From: Clostridia bacterium
GTDB taxonomy: Bacteria; Bacillota; Clostridia; Oscillospirales; Ruminococcaceae
Length of the DNA stretch: 9,092 nt
Direction of reading: 5' to 3'
Assembly: GCA_026000865.1 (NCBI GenBank)
Contig: BNZF01000053.1
Coordinates: 1-9,092 of the forward strand
Shown: positions 1 through 5,680 of the stretch, in pieces
How positions within the stretch are numbered: position 1 is the first letter of the stretch
Layout: each line of letters begins with the position of its first letter
Notes under the pieces: generated by a model
Databases searched by the model: none
What the model saw: the letters and a program-made list of their open reading frames with translations, nothing else
What the model was told of the DNA's origin: nothing
Made by a program: the position numbers and the translations under genes

Positions 1-125
1 TAGCTAAAAAGGAGATTTTTAATTTTAAAATTCGTGACATCAGACAAAATTTTCATATACTTACACAAATTTTATTTTTAGAAATTGTCAAATAGAGAGA
101 AATTTTATAATAAAAATCAATATTT

Positions 126-152
126 TTATGGAAATATTAGTGTGTTTGACAT
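126..152 (-). other. 8-codon ORF with ideal Shine-Dalgarno (leader peptide or decayed gene start)
   Basis: On the minus strand AAGGAGGG (167-160) lies 7 nt before an ATG (152-150) that opens an 8-residue frame, MSNTLIFP, ending in TAA (128-126). This is the strongest Shine-Dalgarno in the window. It could be a leader peptide for a gene beyond the left edge, or the start of a gene that has since decayed. No coding continuation is seen to position 1. Whether it is translated cannot be told. Confidence 0.3.
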
Positions 153-224
153 AAAAATGCCCTCCTTCAAATTATTCTTCATAATACAAGTTGTAAATTT
201 AGCGTGAGCCTTGCGATTCAAAGC

Positions 225-305
225 TAAAAGAAATAGATGCCGAGGCTCATAATAGTACAATGATTAAAAATTACAGAGGCAAGTGTTGCAGCTCAAAATA
301 AAAAA
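225..305. repeat. Diverged copy of the nadC-side dispersed repeat
   Basis: The end of this stretch, GGCAAGTGTTG then GCTCAAAATAAAA, matches GGCAAGCGTTG then GGCTCAAAATAAAA at 8054-8077. Its start, AAAGCTAAAA, matches 7927-7936. The middle is diverged (GTACAATGATT against GTGCAGTGATAT). In both places the repeat sits at the 3' end of a minus-strand gene, here ending only a few bases before the VTT stop codon. Confidence 0.5.
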
Positions 306-307
306 AA

Positions 308-985
308 TTAATTTTTATTTCTTACCATAATCACAACATACCCGATTAAAGCGGTAACTAAAAATATAATAATTGCGAGCAAAAATTGACCTTTATTTAA
401 AGTTGCACCGACGACGGTTGAGGTTATGATTGACGGAAATCTTGCAAAAACACAAATCGGAAAATATTTTTTTGGTGGTAATTTTGTGAAAAGCGGTACA
501 ATATAAGTCAGTAAATCTTTTGGAATACCAGGTAGAAAAAATAGTGTAAAGACAGTAATTTCTACTCTTTTTTCGCTTTTAAGAATTTTTAGTTTTTGAA
601 TTTTTTCGGTAGACACAAACTTTTCGATTAATGGTTGTCCAAAACGTAAAGCGATTTTATAGGTGATTAGCGAACCGATAAATATTCCAATAAAACAATA
701 AATCGTGCTGAAAATATATCCAAAAAGCACTCCGCCCAAAATCTCAATCGGTTCACCTGGGATAAACGGAATAACAACATTAAGCACTTGTGCAAAAATA
801 TACAGCAAAGGTGCAAAAACTCCAAAACTGTTTAATCTTTGTTCAACAAGTTCCCTGCCCTTTTCGGTGAGCAGATTTTTACCGATATGGTAAAACAAAA
901 TCGATATTCCTATATAAAATATCAGCGTTATGAGCAACGCTGATATTTTAAGTAGTGATTTTTTTTTATATTTTTTACTTTTCAT
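308..985 (-). CDS. TVP38/TMEM64 family (VTT domain) inner-membrane protein
   Basis: A 225-residue integral membrane protein of the VTT family (formerly SNARE-associated Golgi, related to DedA). Related proteins act in lipid scrambling or membrane homeostasis; the substrate here is unknown. A lysine-rich N-terminus (residues 2-13) precedes a first membrane helix (about 14-35). The VTT signature is clear: FIPGEPIEILGGVLFG at 74-89, then a glycine-rich helix and YKIALRFG at 109-116. A second re-entrant-type motif, FLPGIPKD, lies at 150-157, followed by ARFPS at 181-185 and a last helix at about 200-221. Length is normal for the family. The start is preceded only by a weak AGAAGAA. The start region (AGAAGAAAATATG plus about 8 codons) is homologous to the last codons of the neighbouring HD-GYP gene, so the start sits on the remnant of an older gene. 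Confidence 0.88.
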   Translation of the reverse strand: MKSKKYKKKSLLKISALLITLIFYIGISILFYHIGKNLLTEKGRELVEQRLNSFGVFAPLLYIFAQVLNVVIPFIPGEPIEILGGVLFGYIFSTIYCFIGIFIGSLITYKIALRFGQPLIEKFVSTEKIQKLKILKSEKRVEITVFTLFFLPGIPKDLLTYIVPLFTKLPPKKYFPICVFARFPSIITSTVVGATLNKGQFLLAIIIFLVTALIGYVVIMVRNKN

Positions 986-1270
986 ATTTTCTTCTAAAAT
1001 TCTAAATTAGACCTGTTTTAAGAATTTATATGAACTTGTTTAATTCGTACAAATTAATAGAAAATAGTGTATAGGCGAATCCCTGTGTATCAAAAAAACT
1101 CACCTTTGAACTCCATTTAATTAAACTTAAAAAGCAAGTTTTAAAACAGGTTTATTTTTTTCTTTGCTGAGAAATACGTCAACAAGCAAATTGTTAAACA
1201 TTATCAAAATGTTTAGAAATTCACCGCTGTTCTAGTCAAGACCCATTTTTTTATATGAACGGTCACGAAA
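983..1270 (-). pseudogene. Decayed 3' end of a second HD-GYP gene
   Basis: Several blocks match the intact HD-GYP gene in the same order and orientation. Block 1157-1188 matches 1339-1370 at 27 of 32 positions and encodes VDVFLSKEK against VDLFLNKEK. Block 1204-1215 equals 1376-1387 (KHFD region). Block 1247-1261 matches 1435-1449 at 14 of 15 positions (the SRPYKK region, here DRSYKK). Block 983-1006 matches 1307-1333 with one 3-nt gap (FRILEEN against FRIVLEEN). An in-frame TAG, small indels and the 1011-1151 insertion show it is dead. The likely origin is a tandem duplication of the HD-GYP gene or its tail. The last block overlaps the start codon of the VTT gene. Confidence 0.72.
1011..1151. 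mobile_element. 141-bp MITE-like inverted-repeat element inside the HD-GYP remnant
   Basis: It begins ACCTGTTTTAA (1011-1021) and ends TTAAAACAGGT (1141-1151), a perfect 11-bp terminal inverted repeat. Pairing continues weakly further in (AACTTG at 1032-1037 against CAAGTT at 1135-1140). It lies exactly where the HD-GYP remnant loses homology with its intact paralogue: homology stops at 1157 on one side and resumes at about 1006 on the other. It encodes nothing. A target-site duplication is not certain; TAA occurs just outside both ends on the minus strand. A non-mobile stem-loop is the alternative. Confidence 0.5.
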
Positions 1271-1281
1271 TATGAGGTGGT

Positions 1282-2409
1282 TCACATTATTACATGTTTT
1301 TTATTTTCCATATTTTCTTCTAAAACAATTCTAAATTCTTTTTCTTTATTAAGAAATAAATCAACAAGCACAGGGTCAAAATGTTTACCTTTACCGTCAA
1401 CAATAATGTCGCAAGCATCGGCATGTGAAAAAGGTTTTTTATATGGACGCGAGGATACAAGTGCGTCATAAACATCAGCAATTGCCATTAATCTGCCTTG
1501 CAAAGGTATCTCTTCAAATTTCAAACCCTTGGGATACCCTGTCCCGTCCCATTTTTCATGATGAGTTGCCGCAAAGATTTTGGCGTGTCCAAGAAAATCA
1601 CGTTCGGTAGTGTTTTCTTCAATTCTCTCAATAACTTTTTCACCGAATGTGGTGTGAGTTTTCATAATGTTAAACTCTTCATTGGTGAGTTTGCCAGGTT
1701 TTTTGAGAATAGCGTCACCAATTGCAATTTTGCCAACATCATGAAGCTGCGAGGATTGCAAAAGAAAATTTAACTTCCAACCAACAACAACACCAGAATA
1801 AATATTTTTACGAATTAATTCCATAAGCAATATTTTGAGATATTCCTGTGTACGTTCGATATGTCCGCCTGTAATGTCGTCACGATACTCAACCAACTCC
1901 GACATAGTGCGCAAAACAGAATTTTGCAGTTCAAAAACACGCTCTGTCTGTTTTTCAATCTCATTACGCAGATTTTGATTGTAGTTTTTCAAAAATTCTT
2001 TTTGAGAATTTAGTTCGTTTTTCTGCTCAATCATGACGATATGATTTTCAATGCGTTTGAGCAATATGGGTGGCGAAAAAGGTTTTAATATGTAATCTAT
2101 TGCACCGTATGAAAGTCCCTCAATCTCATTAAGAGGGTCATTTTTTGCTGTTAAAAAAATAACAGGAATCTCAGCAAGTTCAGGGTCTGCTTTAAGTCTT
2201 TTTATAACATCAAAGCCGTTCATATCAGGCATTTCAATGTCAAGTAAAATCAAATCAAGCTTAACTTTTTCGATTAATTCAAATAATTTTGCCCCCGATG
2301 GAACAGTAAAAACGTGATATTTACCGATTAAAGTTTTTTTGCCAATAGTCAAATTAGCTGTGTTATCATCCACGAGAGCTATCTTTTTCAAATTTTCACT
2401 ATCAGACAT
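1282..2409 (-). CDS. Response regulator with HD-GYP phosphodiesterase output domain
   Basis: A 375-residue cytoplasmic two-component response regulator predicted to hydrolyse cyclic di-GMP. The receiver domain spans about 8-125, with acidic pocket D14/D15, phospho-acceptor D57 (LLDIEMPDMNG), T87 and K109 (LKPF). A charged coiled-coil linker (about 126-165) leads to the HD-GYP domain (about 166-365). This has GGHIERT (181-187), metal-binding H223-D224 in LHDVGK, H252, H283/H284, and DGTGYPKG (288-295) carrying the GYP triad. All catalytic positions I can place are intact. No cognate kinase is in the window. The ATG at 2409 is chosen because GGGGTGA lies 5 nt before it; an in-frame GTG at 2427 would overlap that site. 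An extended -10 promoter lies upstream. A decayed paralogue tail follows downstream. Confidence 0.93.
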   Translation of the reverse strand: MSDSENLKKIALVDDNTANLTIGKKTLIGKYHVFTVPSGAKLFELIEKVKLDLILLDIEMPDMNGFDVIKRLKADPELAEIPVIFLTAKNDPLNEIEGLSYGAIDYILKPFSPPILLKRIENHIVMIEQKNELNSQKEFLKNYNQNLRNEIEKQTERVFELQNSVLRTMSELVEYRDDITGGHIERTQEYLKILLMELIRKNIYSGVVVGWKLNFLLQSSQLHDVGKIAIGDAILKKPGKLTNEEFNIMKTHTTFGEKVIERIEENTTERDFLGHAKIFAATHHEKWDGTGYPKGLKFEEIPLQGRLMAIADVYDALVSSRPYKKPFSHADACDIIVDGKGKHFDPVLVDLFLNKEKEFRIVLEENMENKKHVIM

Positions 2410-2443
2410 CTGTTCACCCCAACACACCTATAAATAATACTTT

Positions 2444-2452
2444 ATTATACCA
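2444..2452 (-). promoter_or_regulatory. Extended -10 promoter of the HD-GYP gene
   Basis: On the minus strand TGGTATAAT (2452-2444) is a consensus extended -10, about 35 nt before the HD-GYP start. The -35 region (around 2472-2467) is poor, which is common for extended -10 promoters. Confidence 0.6.
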
Positions 2453-2474
2453 CCAAACACGCAATAAATAATTA

Positions 2475-2516
2475 ACATTTTGTGAACAATGTTTGTATTA
2501 ATTATTAACAAAATGT
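2475..2516. promoter_or_regulatory. Inverted repeat upstream of the HD-GYP promoter
   Basis: ACATTTTGT (2475-2483) and ACAAAATGT (2508-2516) form a perfect 9-bp inverted repeat with 24 bp between the arms. The left arm also forms AACATT-N8-AATGTT with 2485-2492. It lies just upstream of the HD-GYP -10 and could be an operator. The region is very AT-rich, so chance is possible. Confidence 0.3.
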
Positions 2517-2651
2517 CGAAAGTTGTGCATAACACCAAAAATTGCATATAAAACATTAAAATTTATAGGCAAAATGTAAAAAGATATTGAAGAGAATTTT
2601 AATTTTTTAGATATAACATTAATATTTTTGTTAATTTTAATTCTGAGATAG

Positions 2652-2836
2652 TAGTAATGCAAATCACCTTTTAAAACCTATTTTTTAATAGTGATAGTAT
2701 AAATATTACAACGGGGTTGCGGGCTCTGCCCGCTTATCGGGGGCGAACCATCGCACCCCTTTCTTACAAAAACTATAAAAATAAGTTTTAGAAGTTCAGT
2801 TCTATTGCAAATTTTAAAGGGTGATTCGCATTAGTA
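2652..2836. mobile_element. 185-bp MITE-like element with 25-bp terminal inverted repeats
   Basis: The left end 2652-2676 and the reverse complement of the right end 2812-2836 match at 22 of 25 positions; both contain TAATGC, AATCACC and TTTAAAA. Inner sequences also pair partly: GGGGTTGCG at 2713-2721 against CGCACCCC at 2752-2759. The centre carries a 15-nt hairpin GCGGGC-TCT-GCCCGC (2719-2733). It encodes nothing. TA at both outer ends could be a target-site duplication, as for Tc1/mariner-type elements. A structured RNA is the alternative. Confidence 0.5.
2719..2733. repeat. 15-nt GC-rich hairpin with TCT loop
   Basis: GCGGGC-TCT-GCCCGC forms a 6-bp stem with a 3-nt loop, the same geometry as the AAC-loop hairpins elsewhere in the window but with a different loop. 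It stands out in an AT-rich region. The following bases (2739-2759) can form a second, competing stem, GGGGGCGA against TCGC-A-CCCC. Confidence 0.55.
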
Positions 2837-2880
2837 TTTTATTCGTTGCTATCAAACCCAAAAAACTACCCCCCCTTTAA

Positions 2881-2924
2881 TTTTTCAATTTTCTGTTGAA
2901 AAACCTAAAAATTTGATGTATAAT
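2881..2924 (+). promoter_or_regulatory. Promoter of the pentapeptide gene with overlapping inverted repeat
   Basis: TTGAAA (2896-2901), a 17-bp spacer and TATAAT (2919-2924) form a near-consensus sigma-A promoter, about 27 bp before the ATG. A perfect 8-bp inverted repeat, TTTTTCAA (2881-2888) and TTGAAAAA (2896-2903), overlaps the -35. This would suit a repressor site but is unproven. Confidence 0.65.
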
Positions 2925-2950
2925 GTCAAAAAAATAAAGGACAAAAAAAC

Positions 2951-4315
2951 ATGCGGAACTTTTTTAAAAATATACTAAAAAGTCTAACATACAAACCAAA
3001 TGTAATGCACAGAACAATTACATTGTTTTTAGTTATTTCAATAGGATTTTCGTCACTGTTGTTCATTGTGCTTTGCCTCAAAATAACACCTAAAACCTCG
3101 GATGATTATGTTCACATTGCACAAACAATCGTTTTTGCACTTGGAATATTGACGGGTTCAATTGTTGCGGCAATGTCATATCGCAACCACCTCATAAAAG
3201 AGGTTGACGCGACCAACAAACGTTTTAACGAAGCGGTTAACGCTTTGTGTGATAAGGAAATTTTTGTGCGAATGCAGGGTGTTTTTGCATTACAGCGTCT
3301 TGCATTTAACGCACCGGACGCAGACGAGGCACAGAATGTTCTTGATGTTTTGTGTACATATCTGCGAAGAGAACGCCATATCGAAAAATCTGACGAGGAA
3401 CTGGAAAAGAAACTTGACGATGATTGTTTGGCTATTATATCTGCAATACAAAATATTACTTCAAAATATAAAAAATTGCATGTTGATTTGTCAAGTACAG
3501 ACTTAAACGAAGCAAACCTTAGTGAAGCAGACCTTGAAGGTGCAACCCTTAAATACGCAAATCTTGAAAAAGCAAACCTTTGGCACGCAAACCTTAGAGA
3601 AGCAAAACTTTGGAATGCGGACCTTGAAAATGCAAATCTTGAAAAAGCAGACCTTAGAGAAGCAGACCTTATTGAAACAAACCTTATTGAAGCAAACCTT
3701 GAAAACGCACGCCTTGAAAACGCACGCCTTGAAAAAGCAAAACTTTGTAAAGCAAACCTTTGTAAAGCAAACCTTTGTAAAGCGGACCTTGAAAATTCAA
3801 ATCTTGAAAAAGCAGACCTTAGAGAAGCAGACCTTTGGAATGCGGACCTTAGATTTGCAAGTCTTGAAGGAGCAAACCTTTGGCACGCAAACCTTAGAGA
3901 AGCAAAACTTGAAGGTGCAACCCTTAAATACGCAAATCTTGAAAAAGCAAACCTTTGGCACGCAAACCTTAGAGAAGCAAAACTTTGGAATGCGGACCTT
4001 GAAAATGCAAATCTTGAAAAAGCAGACCTTAGAGAAGCAGACCTTTGGAATGCGGACCTTGAAAATTCAAATCTTGAAAAAGCAGACATTAGAGAAGCAG
4101 ACCTTTGGAATGCGGACCTTAGATTTGCAAGTCTTGAAGGAGCAAACCTTGAAGGAGCAAATCTTCGGAATGCAAACCTTGAAAAAGCTTACCTTGAATA
4201 TGCAAATCTTAAAGGAGCAAACCTTGAAGAAGCACGCCTTGAAGGTGCAAGAATAGACGAATTCACGAAATTCAGCCCTGGTGTTCGCAAAAAGTTTTTT
4301 CCTGATTTTGAGTGA
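2951..4315 (+). CDS. Membrane-anchored pentapeptide-repeat protein (52 repeats)
   Basis: A 454-residue protein of unknown cellular role. Two predicted membrane helices (about 22-44 and 54-77) are followed by a helical segment (about 90-140, RFNEAVNALCDKEIFVRMQGV and on). That segment resembles the conserved linker of other membrane pentapeptide proteins, where it reads like RF..A...L.....VR..GI.AL..IA. From residue 178 to 437 run 52 uninterrupted A(D/N)LXX units, enough for 13 coils of a right-handed quadrilateral beta-helix, then a 17-residue tail. Such helices mediate protein contacts and in the Qnr/MfpA branch mimic DNA; nothing here points to a specific target. Repeats are almost identical at DNA level: 3533-3670 equals 3908-4045. 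Start ATG has AAAGGA 9 nt upstream and a good promoter. The gene appears monocistronic. Confidence 0.9.
   Translation: MRNFFKNILKSLTYKPNVMHRTITLFLVISIGFSSLLFIVLCLKITPKTSDDYVHIAQTIVFALGILTGSIVAAMSYRNHLIKEVDATNKRFNEAVNALCDKEIFVRMQGVFALQRLAFNAPDADEAQNVLDVLCTYLRRERHIEKSDEELEKKLDDDCLAIISAIQNITSKYKKLHVDLSSTDLNEANLSEADLEGATLKYANLEKANLWHANLREAKLWNADLENANLEKADLREADLIETNLIEANLENARLENARLEKAKLCKANLCKANLCKADLENSNLEKADLREADLWNADLRFASLEGANLWHANLREAKLEGATLKYANLEKANLWHANLREAKLWNADLENANLEKADLREADLWNADLENSNLEKADIREADLWNADLRFASLEGANLEGANLRNANLEKAYLEYANLKGANLEEARLEGARIDEFTKFSPGVRKKFFPDFE
3482..4261 (+). repeat. Coding 15-bp repeat array with large segmental duplications
   Basis: This is the 52-unit array of 15-bp pentapeptide codons. 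Two larger duplications are superimposed. The 138-bp block 3533-3670 is repeated without mismatch at 3908-4045 (offset 375 bp, 25 units). The 99-bp block 3782-3880 is repeated at 4052-4150 (offset 270 bp, 18 units) with one change, CTT to ATT. All offsets are multiples of 15, so unit gain or loss keeps the frame. Confidence 0.9.
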
Positions 4316-4369
4316 TTTTAATTTTCTAAACTGGGTGGCGAGGATTTAATGCTTTTTGGGGCTTTAATT

Positions 4370-4402
4370 AGCAGTAACACTGCTCTGGGTTTTATCGTTT
4401 TT
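4370..4402 (+). terminator. AAC-loop hairpin with T-rich tail, possible terminator of the pentapeptide gene
   Basis: AGCAGT-AAC-ACTGCT (4370-4384) is a perfect 6-bp stem with AAC loop, followed by CTGGGTTTTATCG and TTTTTT. It lies 54 bp after the pentapeptide stop. Stem, loop and CTG...TTTT...CG tail follow the pattern of the arrays at 7500-7592 and 8912-9092. The stem is short for an intrinsic terminator. Confidence 0.45.
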
Positions 4403-4412
4403 TAATTTAATC

Positions 4413-4460
4413 TGTTGACTTATTTCTTTGATGTGATATAATAATTGTGAGGTGATGAAT
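4413..4460 (+). promoter_or_regulatory. Promoter and RBS block of mazEF, shared with dinJ-yafQ
   Basis: TTGACT (4415-4420), a 16-bp spacer and TATAAT (4437-4442) are followed at once by GAGGTGA (4449-4455). Transcription should start at about 4449, giving an untranslated leader of only about 13 nt. All 48 bases match 5096-5143 except one (A4436 against G5119). Confidence 0.8.
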
Positions 4461-4461
4461 T

Positions 4462-4695
4462 GTGATAAGTCAAGTTGCAAAATGGGGAAATAGTCAAGGT
4501 CTTAGGATAGATAAAAATTTGTTAGATAGTATCGGACTGAATATTGGTGATAACATTGAAATTATTAAACAGAACGATATGCTAATTCTTAAACCACAAA
4601 AATCGCGTACAATTAATTGGTTTCTTGAAGATTATGAACGGTCTGATGATGGTTGGGAGAATGTTTCTGAACCAAAAGGACGTGAAGAATGGTAA
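4462..4695 (+). CDS. mazE: MazE-like antitoxin (AbrB/SpoVT-type DNA-binding)
   Basis: A 77-residue antitoxin expected to bind and neutralise the MazF ribonuclease encoded next, and to repress the operon by DNA binding. The N-terminal half (about 2-48, VAKWGNSQGLRI and on to IGLNIGDNIEIIKQNDMLILKP) is a swapped-hairpin AbrB/MazE domain. The acidic C-terminus (about 50-77, WFLEDYERSDDGWENV) is the usual toxin-wrapping tail. The start is GTG, set by GAGGTGA 6 nt upstream; the nearby ATG at 4455 is out of frame. The last 7 bases overlap mazF, so translation is probably coupled. Confidence 0.9.
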   Translation: MISQVAKWGNSQGLRIDKNLLDSIGLNIGDNIEIIKQNDMLILKPQKSRTINWFLEDYERSDDGWENVSEPKGREEW

Positions 4696-5018
4696 ATCAA
4701 GGTGATATAATTTTTGTTGATTTCGCTCCAACTATTGGTCGTGAACAAACAGGGCTACGTCCTGCCCTTGTCATAAGCAACTCGAAATATAATCTACAAA
4801 GTGGTATGGTGCTTGCATGTCCGATTACATCAACTGCTAGAAAAATGCGTGTCCGAGTTCCGTTAGACGAGCGAACTAAAACTATGGGCGATATATTATG
4901 TGAACAAATTCGCATTATTGATTTACAAAAACGCAAATATAGCGTGGTTGAACAATTGCCCAAAGACAAATTACAAGAAGTTTATGATGTTGTCAATGCT
5001 TTAATTGGTTTGGAATAA
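4689..5018 (+). CDS. mazF: MazF family mRNA interferase toxin
   Basis: A 109-residue endoribonuclease toxin of the MazF/PemK family, which cuts mRNA at short sequence motifs when its antitoxin is lost. Family marks are GDIIFVDFAPTIGREQTG at 5-22, RPALVIS at 24-30, CPITST at 44-49 and GDILCEQIRIIDLQKR in the second half. R24 and T47 align by position with the catalytic Arg and Thr known from the Bacillus homologue. Length is normal and the gene looks intact. It overlaps mazE by 7 bp, has no separate promoter, and ends just before a strong terminator. The cleavage motif cannot be read from sequence. Confidence 0.94.
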   Translation: MVNQGDIIFVDFAPTIGREQTGLRPALVISNSKYNLQSGMVLACPITSTARKMRVRVPLDERTKTMGDILCEQIRIIDLQKRKYSVVEQLPKDKLQEVYDVVNALIGLE

Positions 5019-5067
5019 CCCAATCAACACTTCACTTCGGTGGGGGGGGTGATTGGTTTTTTTTTTT
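5019..5067 (+). terminator. Strong intrinsic terminator after mazF with UUCG tetraloop
   Basis: CCAATCA (5020-5026) pairs with TGATTGG (5050-5056). Inside, CTTCAC (5030-5035) pairs with GTGGGG (5040-5045) around a TTCG loop closed by C-G, the very stable C(UUCG)G tetraloop. A run of 11 T follows (5057-5067). The G8 run (5042-5049) is likely slippage-prone. Confidence 0.85.
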
Positions 5068-5095
5068 GCATGCCACAGTCTTTTTCAATTTATTT

Positions 5096-5143
5096 TGTTG
5101 ACTTATTTCTTTGATGTGGTATAATAATTGTGAGGTGATGAAT
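5096..5143 (+). promoter_or_regulatory. Promoter and RBS block of dinJ-yafQ, copy of the mazEF block
   Basis: TTGACT (5098-5103), a 16-bp spacer, TATAAT (5120-5125) and GAGGTGA (5132-5138) match the mazEF block at 47 of 48 positions. The predicted leader is again very short, about 12 nt. Confidence 0.8.
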
Positions 5144-5398
5144 ATGGCTATTTTACAAATAAATGTCGAATCTATAATTGAACAACAAGCAAATACCATT
5201 TTTAAAGCATTGGGGCTTTCTATTACTGACGCTGTTAATATGTTTCTCATTCAATCAGTCAATCATCGTGGATTGCCGTTTACTCCTACTATTGAAAATA
5301 TAAGCGACGATATTATCGAAGCAATCACAGAAGCTGAAAATCATATTGGAAAGCTTTTCAAAAATCAAGAAGAAGCCGAGGAATGGTTAAATGCTTGA
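5144..5398 (+). CDS. dinJ: RelB/DinJ family antitoxin
   Basis: An 84-residue antitoxin expected to neutralise the YafQ-type toxin encoded next and to autoregulate the operon. The N-terminus (AILQINVES, then ANTIFKALGLSITDAVNMFLIQ at about 16-37) is a ribbon-helix-helix typical of RelB/DinJ, followed by the family GLPF motif (43-46). The acidic C-terminal helix (about 52-84) is the toxin-binding part. The ATG at 5144 is chosen because GAGGTGA ends 5 nt before it; the in-frame ATG at 5138 overlaps that site and a TTG at 5111 lies inside the promoter. It overlaps the toxin gene by 8 bp. Confidence 0.92.
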   Translation: MAILQINVESIIEQQANTIFKALGLSITDAVNMFLIQSVNHRGLPFTPTIENISDDIIEAITEAENHIGKLFKNQEEAEEWLNA

Positions 5399-5675
5399 AC
5401 CATTTTACACCAATAAATACAAGAAACAACGCAAGCTTCTTGAAAAACGAGGTCTTGATATTTCTTTACTGACAGACCCGATACAATTATTACTTGAAGA
5501 AAAACAGTTACCATATGAATACAATGACCATAAGTTAGTCGGTAATTTTGACGGTTATCGTGAATGTCATATTGGTGGTCATAATAGCGATTGGGCGTTA
5601 ATCTATAAAATCGAAAAGAACATTTTAATATTAACTCTTGTGTACACTGGCTCACATTCTGATTTGTTTAAATGA
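5391..5675 (+). CDS. yafQ: YafQ family mRNA interferase toxin
   Basis: A 94-residue RelE-superfamily toxin of the YafQ branch, which cuts mRNA on the translating ribosome. The conserved core reads NDHKLVGNFDGYRECHI (45-61), a DWALIYKI strand (67-74) and TGSHSDLF (86-93). H47, H60, D67, H89 and F93 correspond to the catalytic and substrate-binding positions described for E. coli YafQ. Length is typical and no residue looks lost. The ATG overlaps the antitoxin stop by 8 bp, so coupled translation is likely. The operon is the second of two tandem modules that share regulatory flanks but encode unrelated toxins. Confidence 0.94.
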   Translation: MLEPFYTNKYKKQRKLLEKRGLDISLLTDPIQLLLEEKQLPYEYNDHKLVGNFDGYRECHIGGHNSDWALIYKIEKNILILTLVYTGSHSDLFK

Positions 5676-5680
5676 CTTCC

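Larger units (their letters stand above)
1..307. other. AT-rich intergenic region left of the VTT gene
   Basis: No gene of normal length is visible. It holds a strong minus-strand ribosome-binding site in front of an 8-codon ORF (126-152) and, at about 225-305, a diverged copy of the repeat found beyond nadC. No clear intrinsic terminator for the VTT gene is seen. The very left edge may be the end of a neighbour, but nothing supports an assignment. Confidence 0.6.
2428..2950. other. Divergent intergenic region between HD-GYP and pentapeptide genes
   Basis: This 523-bp stretch contains no gene. It holds the minus-strand HD-GYP promoter and an inverted repeat, a 185-bp terminal-inverted-repeat element with a GC-rich core, a run of 7 C (2869-2875) and the plus-strand promoter of the pentapeptide gene. 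The rest is plain AT-rich sequence. Confidence 0.7.

Noticed and set aside
2410..2427. Upstream GTG start for the HD-GYP gene (6 extra residues)
   Set aside because: The extra codons overlap the Shine-Dalgarno GGGGTGA that serves the ATG at 2409, and add nothing conserved to the receiver domain.
2700..2770. Riboswitch upstream of the pentapeptide gene
   Set aside because: The GC-rich stems match no riboswitch core I recognise, lie upstream of the gene's own promoter, and are better explained as the centre of an inverted-repeat element.
3112..4089. Long minus-strand open frame (325 codons) antisense to the pentapeptide gene
   Set aside because: It is the mirror of the 15-bp codon repeat, which has no stop on the other strand. 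It has a repetitive Ser/Phe/Arg composition and no fitting start signal.
3522..4256. Plus-strand frame rich in KQTL/MQTL repeats inside the pentapeptide gene
   Set aside because: Out-of-frame reading of the same 15-bp repeats; the pentapeptide frame has the RBS, promoter and recognisable domains.
4697..4969. Minus-strand 90-codon frame opposite mazF
   Set aside because: Antisense shadow of the well-supported mazF gene; no independent evidence.
5111..5143. TTG start for dinJ with 11 extra residues
   Set aside because: It would lie upstream of and across the -10 box, before the predicted transcription start.
5365..5655. Minus-strand 96-codon frame opposite yafQ
   Set aside because: Antisense shadow of a clear toxin gene with no RBS or domain resemblance.
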